From NCBI RefSeq assembly GCF_020536995.1, contig NC_068360.1:91182919-91246918 (forward strand): a DNA stretch of 64,000 nt, in the 5' to 3' direction. This DNA is from Dreissena polymorpha. Lineage: Eukaryota > Mollusca > Bivalvia > Myida > Dreissenidae. Position numbers and translations under genes: made by a program. How positions within the stretch are numbered: position 1 is the first letter of the stretch; every line of letters starts with the position of its first letter. The notes under the pieces are model-generated. The model worked only from the letters and a program-made list of their open reading frames with translations, was not told where the DNA came from and did not search any database. This document shows, one piece after another, positions 33,954 to 44,805 of the stretch.

Positions 33954-36460
33954 TTAACATGAACATGAACATTTCTTATGGCAGTTAGAGCAGCACAGGC
34001 ACATATTACATTCACATGCAACGCATTTGCTGTTATTGCCACACACTTTTGTTGGTGCCTTGAATGTCGGAGTCACCGACAACAAATCCATAATGTATTG
34101 CCGGTAGCATTCCTCACTCTTGACAAGTGTCTTCATTTCCTCTGAACAGTTCAGCAGGGATACTTTGGTAGCATACATTTTGGCCTGTGCTGCCTTTCCA
34201 TCACGACCGGCCCTTCCGACCTCCTGCCAATAATCCTCTAATGTTTTTGGTGCCCCCCAGTGTATAATAAATCTTATATCTGGAATGTTTATGCCAATTC
34301 CAAATGCAATTGTAGATATAAGAAATCTTGTGCAAGAATCTGGTTGGGTGAACTCTTCCAAGATGGACTTAAGGTCACTGTTACACATTCCAGAATGGTA
34401 CAGTTTAAACACCTTGGCGCCATCAGCTGCATCCTTAAGGTGTGCCGTAATGTCCAAGGCAAGTCTTGCCATCTGAGTGATTCCACTGGAAGTAAATTTC
34501 ACTTATAATAATAAAAAAAAACATTTTATGGGTCCTGTGTTATATAAACATGTAGTTCATGCTTCATTAATTTGTTATACTCAAGATAGTATATTATTCA
34601 ATTCATTAATACACTCTTATATTCTTATAAATTATAGGAATATAAGAGTGTATTAATGAATTGAAAATATATAAGTTATACTGTCCATTAAATACTGAAT
34701 TTATTCATTTTTATGTTATACCCTTGATTATTCCTTAGAAATTCATGTTCTTTGTAGCTTTATTTTACATTATGAGCAGGTATTTCACAAAATATTTGCT
34801 ATGGTACGGAAGGAAATATTTGTGTATCACATGTTACTCACAATACTGGGGTACAAAAGGAAGTTTTAATTGTTATTGTTTTATCTCATTATTTTCTAAC
34901 TTGTTGTACATACGTTACATAGATAACAGCTTTCTCAGCCATCTTGCCCCTTTCAATAATCTGGTCTAAATACCAGGTCATGGCTGTGAAATCCATCCCA
35001 GATTCACACTTTATCTCCAAATGTATGTTAGGTCTGGAAAAAAATACTTTGAACTTTATATCTATCTAGTGCATGTATATATATTGTCTTCTATGAACCA
35101 AAATGTGGAGTATTTGTCTCAAATATGCAATAAAGTTATACACTGTAAATGTCTTAAGTGTTTTGAAATTATGAATCGATTGCAAGTGTCATATAAAACA
35201 ATTGGAGTCATTGCAAATTCATGATTATATACCTGTCTGGAACCTCCCATTCAACTTGAATGTCTGGTTGGAGTTGCAGCTTCTGGATCAAAGCTAGCCG
35301 CACTGTCTTGGTGCATGTTGCAGATAGAAGTAGCACTGGCACATTGGTGAAAAAACTTCTCAGCTCAACAATTCTGTTGAATGCTGGTCTGAACTCATCA
35401 CCCCTAAATAAGTTAAATGCTAAGTATAATTTTAAAAAACAACATCCATTATTAAAAATACACATTCTAGCAAACAAGTAGGCACTATAAACTTGTTAGT
35501 GCATTTAATTGCAATCACATTTGAGAACTTGTGATAATTTATTAATGAAACCTATCTCATGCTCCATAGTGGGGATTGTACCTCCCAATTACTTAGTGTT
35601 CACCATATCCATTAGAACCTTGTTATTTTCCAGTGTTTGGCGCATATTAAAATATTTTTTTCAAAGCTGGTTACTGACTAAAAATGAGTCATGTGGAAGT
35701 AATTGTATTTTAAGTGACTATAACTAATTTAATTACCAAGAATGAAGTAGATGAGCTTCATCTATAGCCAAAAGTGACATTTTATCTGTGTACACATTAC
35801 TTTCCAGAAAAAACCTCCACCTATCGATGTTATCCAGAATCTCAGGGGAGAAGAAAATGATGGTGTACATCCCATCCTCCAACCCTGTTAACAAGCATTT
35901 TATCCATTTCAGATGAAATATATGAATTAATTGTAAATATATCAGAACAAAATTAGGGATCTGTTAAATGAGTTTGCAATGCTGAATGATTTTTTAATCC
36001 GAACACTATTATTTGTTACTTTAATGTTATGCTACTTTATTCTTTAACTAACTTTCATATATATATATATTTGTAAATAAATATTGGTGGGGCAAAAACA
36101 GTACATATTTACATATATATTTCACCCACCTTTCTTTTCTTCTGCACTGATATCAGGACCACAGATAACAGCACTTATTCCCATGCTAGTCAACTGGCGA
36201 ACCTGGTCATTCATTAGAGACCTTAGTGGGGAAACAACAATGGCATAGAAATGTCTCTTATGCATGTTTTTCATCATGAGGGGTGGCAGAATGTAACATG
36301 CACTTTTACCAAACCCTGTTGGAAAAATAGCCATACAGTCAACTTTGTTGACAATGCTGGCTATAACACTAATCTGTTTATCTTTCAAATCATTGAAAGT
36401 GAACTTGAATTCGCCCTTCAAACACTCGAATTCTCGCGCTATTAAATCTCGAGTAGCCAT
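33954..36460 (-). CDS. RecQ-like superfamily 2 DNA helicase with cysteine-rich tail (433 aa, 5 exons)
   Basis: Exons in order: 36460-36130, 35884-35737, 35403-35233, 35033-34914, 34485-33954. All introns are GT-AG, all phases agree, and 1302 nt has no internal stop. The ATG has a strong context (AGCATGG). Motifs: Walker A FPTGFGKS at 46-53; motif Ia VSPLRSLMNDQV; DEAH at 152-155; SAT at 187-189; motif IV-V from KLYHSGM to STIAFGIGINIPD; motif VI QEVGRAGRDG at 344-353. RecQ helicases are ATP-driven 3'-5' DNA unwinding enzymes. It is shorter than cellular RecQ proteins and lacks an evident HRDC domain; instead the last 29 residues hold 11 cysteines (C405-C433). It is convergent with the transposase inside shared terminal repeats, so I read it as transposon cargo. 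The alternative is a host RecQ gene that happens to lie there. Confidence 0.88.
34597..34665. repeat. Near-perfect 34-bp inverted repeat with 1-nt spacer in helicase intron 4
   Basis: Arms 34597-34630 and 34632-34665 are complementary at 33 of 34 positions (TTCAATTCATTAATACACTC mirrored). It would form a long hairpin in the intron RNA or a cruciform in DNA. Confidence 0.85.
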
Positions 36461-37023
36461 GCTTAAAATACGCCACCGGAAATATCAATCGATTATCCGT
36501 AACATGTATATTGCATGTACTTTCAGTAAGGAACTTTAAGTACTTACCACCACCGGGTAGATCTACTTATTTCTTGTTATTTTTGAATGAACACCTGCTA
36601 TCTAACAATATGTTACGAACGAACAGTTAAATTACTATCATATTTGAAAGTTTCAACGACATCGGTATGCAATGTACGCCAGAATTATTAAAATAATATA
36701 GTGTACTGTAAAAAGCGATCGTAATGTTTACGAAAATATTAATAGAAACGGTCAAGGTCGATCCGAATGTATCCGAGTGTAACTCTCGCAGTCACGTGAC
36801 GAAGCAACAATGGCGACCAAATCACATACTGTTTTCTGATCACAGACATTTTCAGGTATATGTCACGTTATATGACAAGAAAAACATAAAATGATAGCCT
36901 TAAGTGATGAATTTGTCTCTCTGAGCCAGTTAGCTATGGTATTTTCTCTATGAACTGCAAATTGACTGAATTATAGCGTGACATAAATATGTTACGACGC
37001 TGGTTGACTTTCGATACGGGGTT

Positions 37024-37072
37024 AGCTTCAGCGTACAGGTCTGTCAATACTATATAAACTGTACGCTGAAGT
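37024..37072. repeat. 13-bp inverted repeat in the right arm of the giant element
   Basis: CTTCAGCGTACAG and CTGTACGCTGAAG surround a 20-nt AT-rich loop containing TATATAAA. It lies about 0.57 kb upstream of the helicase start. A tandem CTTGTAT run follows at about 37117-37148. Confidence 0.7.
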
Positions 37073-37530
37073 TTCTTTAGCTAACTGTTATTTATTGTTA
37101 ACCAACTTGAAATAAAAGTTTGTATCTTGTATCTTGTATCTTGTATGCTGAATTTATTCAACGTGTACAGCTTGTCTTTAAAGTATTTGTTCTCCTTCAT
37201 GTAGTAAATGAATACATACCATGTTTCTTGCATTATTTAGGTTCGAATAGTCATGTTTATTTAATATTATTGTATTTTTATCGTCTACACATACAACAGG
37301 GCCTCTCAGGATGTTCTCAACCATAATGGACATATTTTATCATCGTAAAAACGTACATTACACCGTTAAATCCGTGTGACACCTATGCAATCAACAGCAT
37401 GGCTTACGTGGCTGACATTACATAATGATAAGAATGTTAATTATCATCTCTTTTCGTAGATTTATTAATATATTTACATATGCAACTTGCACTTTTTACG
37501 CCGGATGTTGTGATCCCTTTGCACATGCGC

Positions 37531-37573
37531 ACTTGCATATTTTACGGGTCTTTCATATTTTACGCCACACCGG
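37531..37573 (-). repeat. Right terminal inverted repeat of the giant transposon
   Basis: Read on the minus strand it begins CCGGTGTGGCGTAAAATATG and continues with AAAGACCCGTAAAATATGC. It matches 15160-15202 at 40 of 43. A third motif (CGTAAAAAGTGCAAG) follows inside at about 37488-37502, as it does on the left. Confidence 0.85.
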
Positions 37574-37864
37574 CAATCACATTTATTTTTCCGAGTAAGA
37601 TTGCGCACGCAGTCGACAACGGTTTACAGTCAACTCGTACCTTAGTCAACTTGCACAGTAGTCAACTCGCATGTTGTTTGGTCAACTCGCATGGAAGTCA
37701 ACCCGTACCTAAGTCAACTCGTACTTTATTCAAACTATTGATGTGTTAATGGGTTCTAGATTAGTAATTTATACATAAACACAAATGAGAAACACTTTCA
37801 GAGTTTAGTTCAATACTTTTTATTGCAATATTTTCACAAAATAACACTTTTTTTTTACAAAATA

Positions 37865-38104
37865 TTATTTTCCTAAGCGGAATGTTTGCCTCGTCATGTC
37901 AGACAGTAGACGTTTGAGAAGGTACATGGGAGGGGGAGTCCCTGCTCTCCCATTGAGACATTTGTGCCAACCGAAAGTTAAATTTGACAGAAAGTTAATG
38001 TTTCGTCTGTACTTAGCAATGTATATGAACAATTGCAAAATCCACCACAAACTCCCACCTCTCCGCACAACAGACGGCCAATTTTGTGAAGACAAAAGTA
38101 ACAC
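37865..38104 (-). pseudogene. Possible C-terminal remnant of a transposase (weak MULE-like similarity)
   Basis: The minus-strand frame ends FGWHKCLNGRAGTPPPMYLL then KRLLSDMTRQTF before a stop. The WH..LN.....P..Y.L...L pattern recalls the C-terminal end of animal MULE-type transposases (...VEGWH..LN...). Only about 40 residues are informative. The rest of the protein is absent, displaced by the nested insertion. Confidence 0.3.
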
Positions 38105-38269
38105 ATGGCAGTATTTAAAATGTGGGCATTACTTACATTTAAATGTATTTTTTAACTCACTTCAATTTTTAACAAATTTCACATACACATACGAGGGGAT
38201 CTGTTTGGCACAGTCGCCTTACGAAAGCGAGCCCACTCATCAGGATGTCGGTTTTCGCACAACCTGAAA

Positions 38270-40089
38270 TAGTGTTTTTCCCAGGAGGGCAAAGGGGCAT
38301 GGCATTCAATTTTAGCGCGCAGTTTAGGCAAAAAAGGGCAAAAACGTTCCATGAATACCTGAATTAGGGAGAAACATGTAATCGCATCAGAGGCAGTTGT
38401 GGAAAAAAATATAAACACGCACATTTAATGGTAATTGATGTATTGAACTTACTTTGATTTATATTTATATATTTACCTTGCAATGTACATTTAAGTTCAA
38501 TACTGTTTCAATGCACTGTACAGCACGACAAACATAATAAAGCAATACATGCATATGAATCTGATTATACACAGATGCACTAACATACAAATGAAACCAT
38601 GTTCGTCTTATCCCATTTTCTAACGATACTCTTGTCAGATGTTTAACAATGCGAGTAAATTGATACCTAACAATATGCAAACACTCGTTTCCGTGACATA
38701 CATCCACTGAGTAGATTAGCAAATAAATATGTTGTTGCTATCTAAAACATTTTTATGCATTGTTGATTATCACAGACATTTCATTAATTCCTTCTTAATG
38801 TATGATCTCCATTGTTAATTCGATCGTTTACGACATTATTTGCAATTTTTGCCGACTCACAATTTAAAGGGGACTTTTCACAGATTTTGGCATTTTTTAA
38901 CTTATTCATTAAATGCTTTATATTGATAAATGTAAACATTGGATCGTAAAAGCTTCAGTAAAAAATCAAGAATAAAATTAAAAAAAGGAAAAGAACATTA
39001 CCCGGAGCAGGTTTCGAACCAGTGACCCCTGGAGTCCTGCCAGAGTCCTGAAGTAAAACGCTCTAGCCTACTGAGCTATTCCGCCGAGTACACATACTTG
39101 ACGTATTTTATACGTTATATAAGCAATCTTCGTAGTTTCACAAAATTTAACGACAAAAACAGAACTCTCCAAATTATTCAATCGTTTCGCGTTGCAACGC
39201 TTTATAATTTTTAGGTTTTTAAATCGTCAAAAGATGCATATAATGGCTATATTAGACCATGGTAAATGTTCAGTATTACTGTTTCCTCACAAATATCATA
39301 ACTAAAACGAAAATTTGCGAATCTGAAACAACTTTTTTTCAATTTTGTCAATTTACCAAAGCGTGAAAAGATCCCTTTAATTCTGTAATTCTAATTAACC
39401 CGTTGAGTAATTGTCAAGTTTGACTGGTCAACGTTCCGATGTAGATGTAGATGTCCGCCATCTTGTTAAAATGATTTAGCGACAGGTTCGCATAGCAACG
39501 TAAAATCGTAAAATACGTGATTCGCATTTTGTTTAATTAGTTTACGTCTCAGTAATTATTTCAATAATTAATTATCTTAAAGATGATAACGATAAAGAAT
39601 TAATTGTTTGTGTTTTTAAATGAAAATTTGCGTAAAATATATGTTTTGATATAACTGAATTATGCATGAAATGCACAATTTCCACGAGGATAACATCGAG
39701 TTTTTCATCAAAAGTTTCCGAAGTAACAGTCCACGATTTTATCGTGGAGGATTACACATCACCGACAGATTAGTGCGCTTGGTATAACATAGCCTCTGAC
39801 ATTATCGATTGATTTGACACAGGGTTATTCAGGCATGACTAATTCACAACCGCGCGAATCTTCGCTGCCTTGGGGCCATAATCTGATACTAGTCCGCTTA
39901 AAAGTTTGGTCAAGGGGAAATTAAGATGTTACCAATAAGGGTGGAAAACGGCGGGTGCTCATGAAAGGGCAGGGCGGTGGCCTTTGAAAAGGGCAGCGTT
40001 GCGCTAAATGGCTTTGAAAGGGGGCAGCATGGCGCTACAAAAAAGGGCATGGCTCCGCACCACGCTAAAACGGCCTGGGAAAAACACTA
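38270..40089. mobile_element. hAT5-like element with 5-bp TGAAA duplication, nested
   Basis: A 16-bp perfect terminal inverted repeat TAGTGTTTTTCCCAGG, flanked on both sides by TGAAA (38265-38269, 40090-40094). GGGCA-rich blocks lie inside both ends. No transposase is recognised, and the element is interrupted by 38874-39380. Confidence 0.85.
38874..39380 (-). mobile_element. TTAA-flanked tRNA-containing MITE/SINE-like element, complete copy
   Basis: TTAAAGGGGACTTTTCAC to GTGAAAAGATCCCTTTAA, 507 bp. The tRNA-like core (minus strand) has CTCAGTAGGCTAGAGCG and GGTTCGAAACCTG. This is the best reference copy for the family in the window. Confidence 0.85.
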
Positions 40090-40698
40090 TGAAAATAAAC
40101 GCTATGTTATACATCTCACATATGTTGTTTCGTAAAGATGACTTACAAATATATTGAATGGTAAGATACCGCATACATAATCACTTAATTTTCATTTTCT
40201 TTAATTTTTAAACCTGATTATAAAAGTAAAACTAATAAATAACAAACTAAATTAACTTTATCATTGATAATTGTGACAACCGTATATTCAGATAATTCAA
40301 AAAAGGCATAATATATATGATTTATAAACTACTGATCATATTATATTCTACATCTATTTTTGAATATTTTTTTGGGTGGTGCGAGTTGACTTCAAAAAGT
40401 GCGAGTTGACCAAAAAAGACGTGCGAGTTCCAAAAAACGTGCGAGTTGACTACCGTGCGAGTTGACTTAGGTACGAGTTGACCGGCACCCTCGACAATAT
40501 GGTTTGCACTATCACAGCAAATGCTTTTAAACTGAGCAAAACATAATGGGTCATTACCATTGAACTTTTTTTGCAAGGCTTTGTTTCTATGTCTCACAAA
40601 TACATTACGTATTACTTTTTATCTCCTATACACTTCTTCCTTAATTTTCTAGCACTGACACGCGCCTGCTTGTAATGCTAATTGTTGGCGACTAGCAG

Positions 40699-40908
<210 letters not shown>

Positions 40909-40929
40909 GTAAAAAAACAAACATTTTTA

Positions 40930-43900
40930 AGTCGGTCCATACAATCACCGAAAAGCACCGAAAAGCACTCAATTTCTCTCTATATATATGCAATATATCG
41001 TTTCTAGTGTGTGTTAACGGGTTTAATTAGTTATAAATGGTTATATGGGTGTATGCCTATACTACATTGTGCCCAAAATGGTAAATATCGGCAATATACC
41101 GACCGAAAAGCACTTCATGTGAAGACCGAAAAGCACTCAACTTCTCTCTCTATATATCAAAAATTGCGTTTCTATCGTGTGTAAACAGATTAAATTAGTT
41201 ATAAATGGTTATATTTCATGCATATTTATACTACCTTGTGTTTATTATGAGGTATTAATGCCCAAAATTGGATAAATATCGGCAATATACCGACCGAAAA
41301 GCACTTCATGTGAAGACCGAAAAGCACTCAATTTCTCGCTATATATATATGAATATTTGCGTTCCTATTGTGTGTAAACGGTTTAAATTAGTTATAAATG
41401 GTTATATTTCATGCATAATTATACTACCTTGTGTTTATTATGAGGTATTAATGCCCAAAATTGGATAAATATCGGCAATATACCGACCGAAAAGCACTTC
41501 ATGTGAAGACCGAAAAGAACTCAATTCTCGCTATATATATGAATATTTGCGTTCCTATTGTGTGTAAACGGTTTAAATTAGTTATAAATTGTTATATTTC
41601 ATGCATATTTATACTACCTTGTGTATATTATGAGGTATTATTGCCCAAAATTGGATAAATATCGGCAATATACCGACCGAAAAGCACTTCATGTGAAGAC
41701 CGAAAAGCACTCAATTTCTCACTATATATATAATATTTGCGTTCCTATTGTGTGTAAGCGGTTTAAATTAGTTATAAATGGTTATATTTCATGCATATTT
41801 ATACTACCTTGTGTTTATTATGAGGTATTAATGCCCAAAATTAGATAAATATCGGCAATATACCGACAGAAAAGCACTTCATGTGAAGACCGAAAAGCAC
41901 TCAATTTCTCGCTATATATATGAATATTTCGTTCCTATTGTGTGTAAACGGTTTAAATTAGTTATAAATGGTTATATTTCATGCATATTTATACTACCTT
42001 GTGTTTATTATGAGGTATTAATGCCCAAAATTGGATAAATATCGGCAATATACCGACCGAAAAGCACTTCATGTGAAGACCGAAAAGCACTCAATTCTCG
42101 CTATATATATGAATATTTGCGTTCCTATTGTGTGTAAACGGTTTAAATTAGTTATAAATTGTTATATTTCATGCATATTTATACTACCTTGTGTATATTA
42201 TGAGGTATTATTGCCCAAAATTGGATAAATATCGGCAATATACCGACCGAAAAGCACTTCATGTGAAGACCGAAAAGCACTCAATTTCTCACTATATATA
42301 ATAATATTTGCGTTCCTATTGTGTGTTAGCGGTTTAAATTAGTTATAAATGGTTATATTTCATGCATATGTATACTACCTTGTGTTTATTATGAGGTATT
42401 AATGCCCAAAATTGGATAAATATCGACAATATACCGACCGAAAAGCACTTCATGTGAAGACCGAAAAGCACTCAATTTCTCGCTATATATATGAATATTT
42501 GCGTTCCTATTGTGTGTAAACGGTTTAAATTAGTTATAAATTGTTATATTTCATGCATATTTATACTACCTTGTGTATATTATGAGGTATTATTGCCCAA
42601 AATTGGATAAATATCGGCAATATACCGACCGAAAAGCACTTCATGTGAAGACCGAAAAGCACTCAATTCTCGCTATATATATGAATATTTGCGTTCCTAT
42701 TGTGTGTAAACGGTTTAAATTAGTTATAAATTGTTATATTTCATGCATATTTATACTACCTTGTGTATATTATGAGGTATTATTGCCCAAAATTTGATAA
42801 ATATCGGCAATATACCGACCGAAAAGCACTTCATGTGAAGACCGAAAAGCACTCAATTCTCGCTATATATATGAATATTTGCGTTCCTATTGTGTGTAGC
42901 GGTTTAAATTAGTTATAAATTGTTATATATCATGCATATTTATACTACCTTGTGTATATTATGAGGTATTATTGCCCAAAATTGGATAAATATCGGCAAT
43001 ATACCGACCGAAAAGCACTTCATGTGAAGACCGAAAAGCACTCAATTTCTCACTATATATATAATATTTGCGTTCCTATTGTGTTTAAGCGGTTTAAATT
43101 AGTTATAAATGGTTATATTTCATGCATATTTATACTACCTTGTGTTTATTATGAGGTATTAATGCCCAAAATTGGATAAATATCGGCAATATACCGACCG
43201 AAAAGCACTTCATGTGAAGACCGAAAAGCACTCAATTTCTCGCTATATATATGAATATTTGCGTTCCTATTGTGTGTAAACGGTTTAAATTAGTTATAAA
43301 TGGTTATATTTCATGCATATTTATACTACCTTGTGTTTATTATGAGGTATTAATGCCTTAAATTGGATAAATATCGGCAATATACCGACCGAAAAGCACT
43401 TCATGTGAAGACCGAAAAGCACTCAATTCTCGCTATATATATGAATATTTGCGTTCCTATTGTGTGTAAACGGTTTAAATTACAATGTAGTTATAAATTG
43501 TTATAGTTCATGCATATTTGTACTACCTTGTGTATATTATGAGGTATTATTGGCCAAAATTGGATAAATATCGGCAATATACCGACCGAAAAGCACTTCA
43601 TGTGAAGACCGAAAAGCACTCAATTTCTCACTATATATATAATATTTGCGTTCCTATTGTGTGTAAGCGGTTTAAATTAGTTATAAATGGTTATATTTCA
43701 TGCATATTTATACTACCTTGTGTTTATTATGAGGTATTAATGCCCAAAATTGGATAAATATCGGCAATATACCGACCGAAAAGCACTTCATGTGAAGACT
43801 GAAAAGCACTCAATTTCTCGCTATTTATATACATGAATATTTGCGTTCCTATTGTGTGTAAACGGTTTAAATTAGTTATAAATGGTTATATTTCATGCAT

Positions 43901-44805
43901 ATTTATACTACTTTGTGTTTATTATGAGGTATTAATGCCCAAAATTGGATAAATATCGGCAGTATACCGACCGAAAAGCACTCAATTTCTCGCTATATAT
44001 ATGAATATTTGCGTTCCTAATGTGTGTAAACGGTTTAAATTAGTTATAAATGGTTATATTTCATGCATATTTATACTACCTTGCGTTTATTATGAGGTAT
44101 TAATGCCCAAAATTGGATAAATATCGGCAATATACCGACCGAAAAGCACTTCATGTGAAGACCGAAAAGCACTCAATTCTCGCTATATATATGAATATTT
44201 GCGTTCCTATTGTGTGTAAACGGTTTAAATTAGTTATAAATTGTTATATTTCATGCATATTTATACTACCTTGTGTATATTATGAGGTATTATTGCCCAA
44301 AATGGATAAATATCGGCAATATACCGACCGAAAAGCACTTCATGTGAAGACCGAAAAACACTCAATTTCTCACAATATATATAATATTTGCGTTCCTATT
44401 GTGTGTAAGCGGTTTAAATTAGTTATAAATGGTTATATTTCATGCATATTTATACTACCTTGTGTTTATTATGAGATATTAATGCCCAAAATTGGATAAA
44501 TATCGGCAATATACCGACCGAAAAGCACTTCATGTGAAGACCGAAAAGCACTCAATTTCTCGCTATATATATATGAATATTTGCGTTTCTATTTTGTGTA
44601 AACGGTTTAAATTAGTTATAAATGGTTATATTTCATGCATATTTATACTACCTTGTGTTTATTATGAGGTATTAATGCCCAAAATTGGATAAATATCGGC
44701 AATATACCGACCGAAAAGCACTCAATTTCTCGCTATATATATGAATATTTGCGTTCCTATTGGGTGTAAACGGTTTAAATTAGTTATAAATGGTTATACA
44801 TACAC
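40930..44805 (+). repeat. 190-bp satellite array, ~20 copies, with A-B-C higher-order order
   Basis: Unit landmarks are GGATAAATATCGGCAATATA, CCGACCGAAAAGCAC, GCGTTCCTATTGTGTGTAA and TTAGTTATAAAT. Spacings measured at GATAAATATC are 193, 190, 190, 190, 190, 191, 191, 190 and 189. Units fall into three types by paired variants (TTTCTCGC with AAATGG; ATTCTCGC with AAATTG and GTGTATATT; TTTCTCAC with GTAAGCGG). They mostly follow in A-B-C order. The left-edge units are the most diverged. Confidence 0.95.

Larger units (their letters stand above)
15160..37573. mobile_element. Candidate complete giant DNA transposon, Academ-like (AcademH type), 22.4 kb
   Basis: Seen: ends CCGGTGT(A/G)GCGTAAAA in inverted orientation with 40/43 identity; iterated CGTAAAAnnTGCAAG motifs at both ends and in the left arm; and two intact convergent spliced genes, a DUF6589-like transposase (25651-32481, plus) and a RecQ-like helicase (36460-33954, minus). 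Known: Academ elements have TIRs and a DDE transposase, and one lineage carries a helicase (from memory). Inferred: one mobile unit carrying both genes. It has been invaded by repeats at 16753-17214, 17805-18240, 19230-20600, 21079-22514, 24371-24902, 27223-27552, 29486-29753 and 33100-33895, which explains much of its size. No target duplication is visible; Academ's is only 3-4 bp. Confidence 0.75.
37629..40482. mobile_element. Second inverted-repeat element with iterated GTCAACTCGCAC ends (2.85 kb, with nested insertions)
   Basis: The outer 45 bp (37629-37673 and 40438-40482) match at 41/45 in inverted orientation. Each end holds four to five copies of GTCAACTCG(C/T)A(C/T)-type units over about 105 bp. 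Inside sits a hAT5-like element (38270-40089), which holds a TTAA-flanked element (38874-39380). The remaining unique DNA is about 1 kb. It starts 55 bp from the right end of the giant element. The superfamily is not recognised. Confidence 0.7.

Noticed and set aside
33954-36460. Reading the helicase simply as a host RecQ gene
   Set aside because: It lies within the shared terminal repeats, is convergent with the transposase, is short, and has an atypical cysteine tail. Kept as an alternative to be tested by phylogeny.
15154-37579. A target-site duplication at the ends of the giant element
   Set aside because: ATAAAC precedes the left end and CAATCA follows the right end; no convincing 3-8-bp match, so none is claimed.
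37896-38267. 123-codon plus-strand ORF in the GTCAACTCG-ended element
   Set aside because: No recognised motif, and it runs across the boundary of the nested hAT5-like element. The minus strand holds the more protein-like sequence.
41268-44692. Repeated ORFs encoding DKYRQYTDRKALHVK-type peptides
   Set aside because: They track the 190-bp satellite unit. Frames shift with unit length and stop in most units, so they are by-products.
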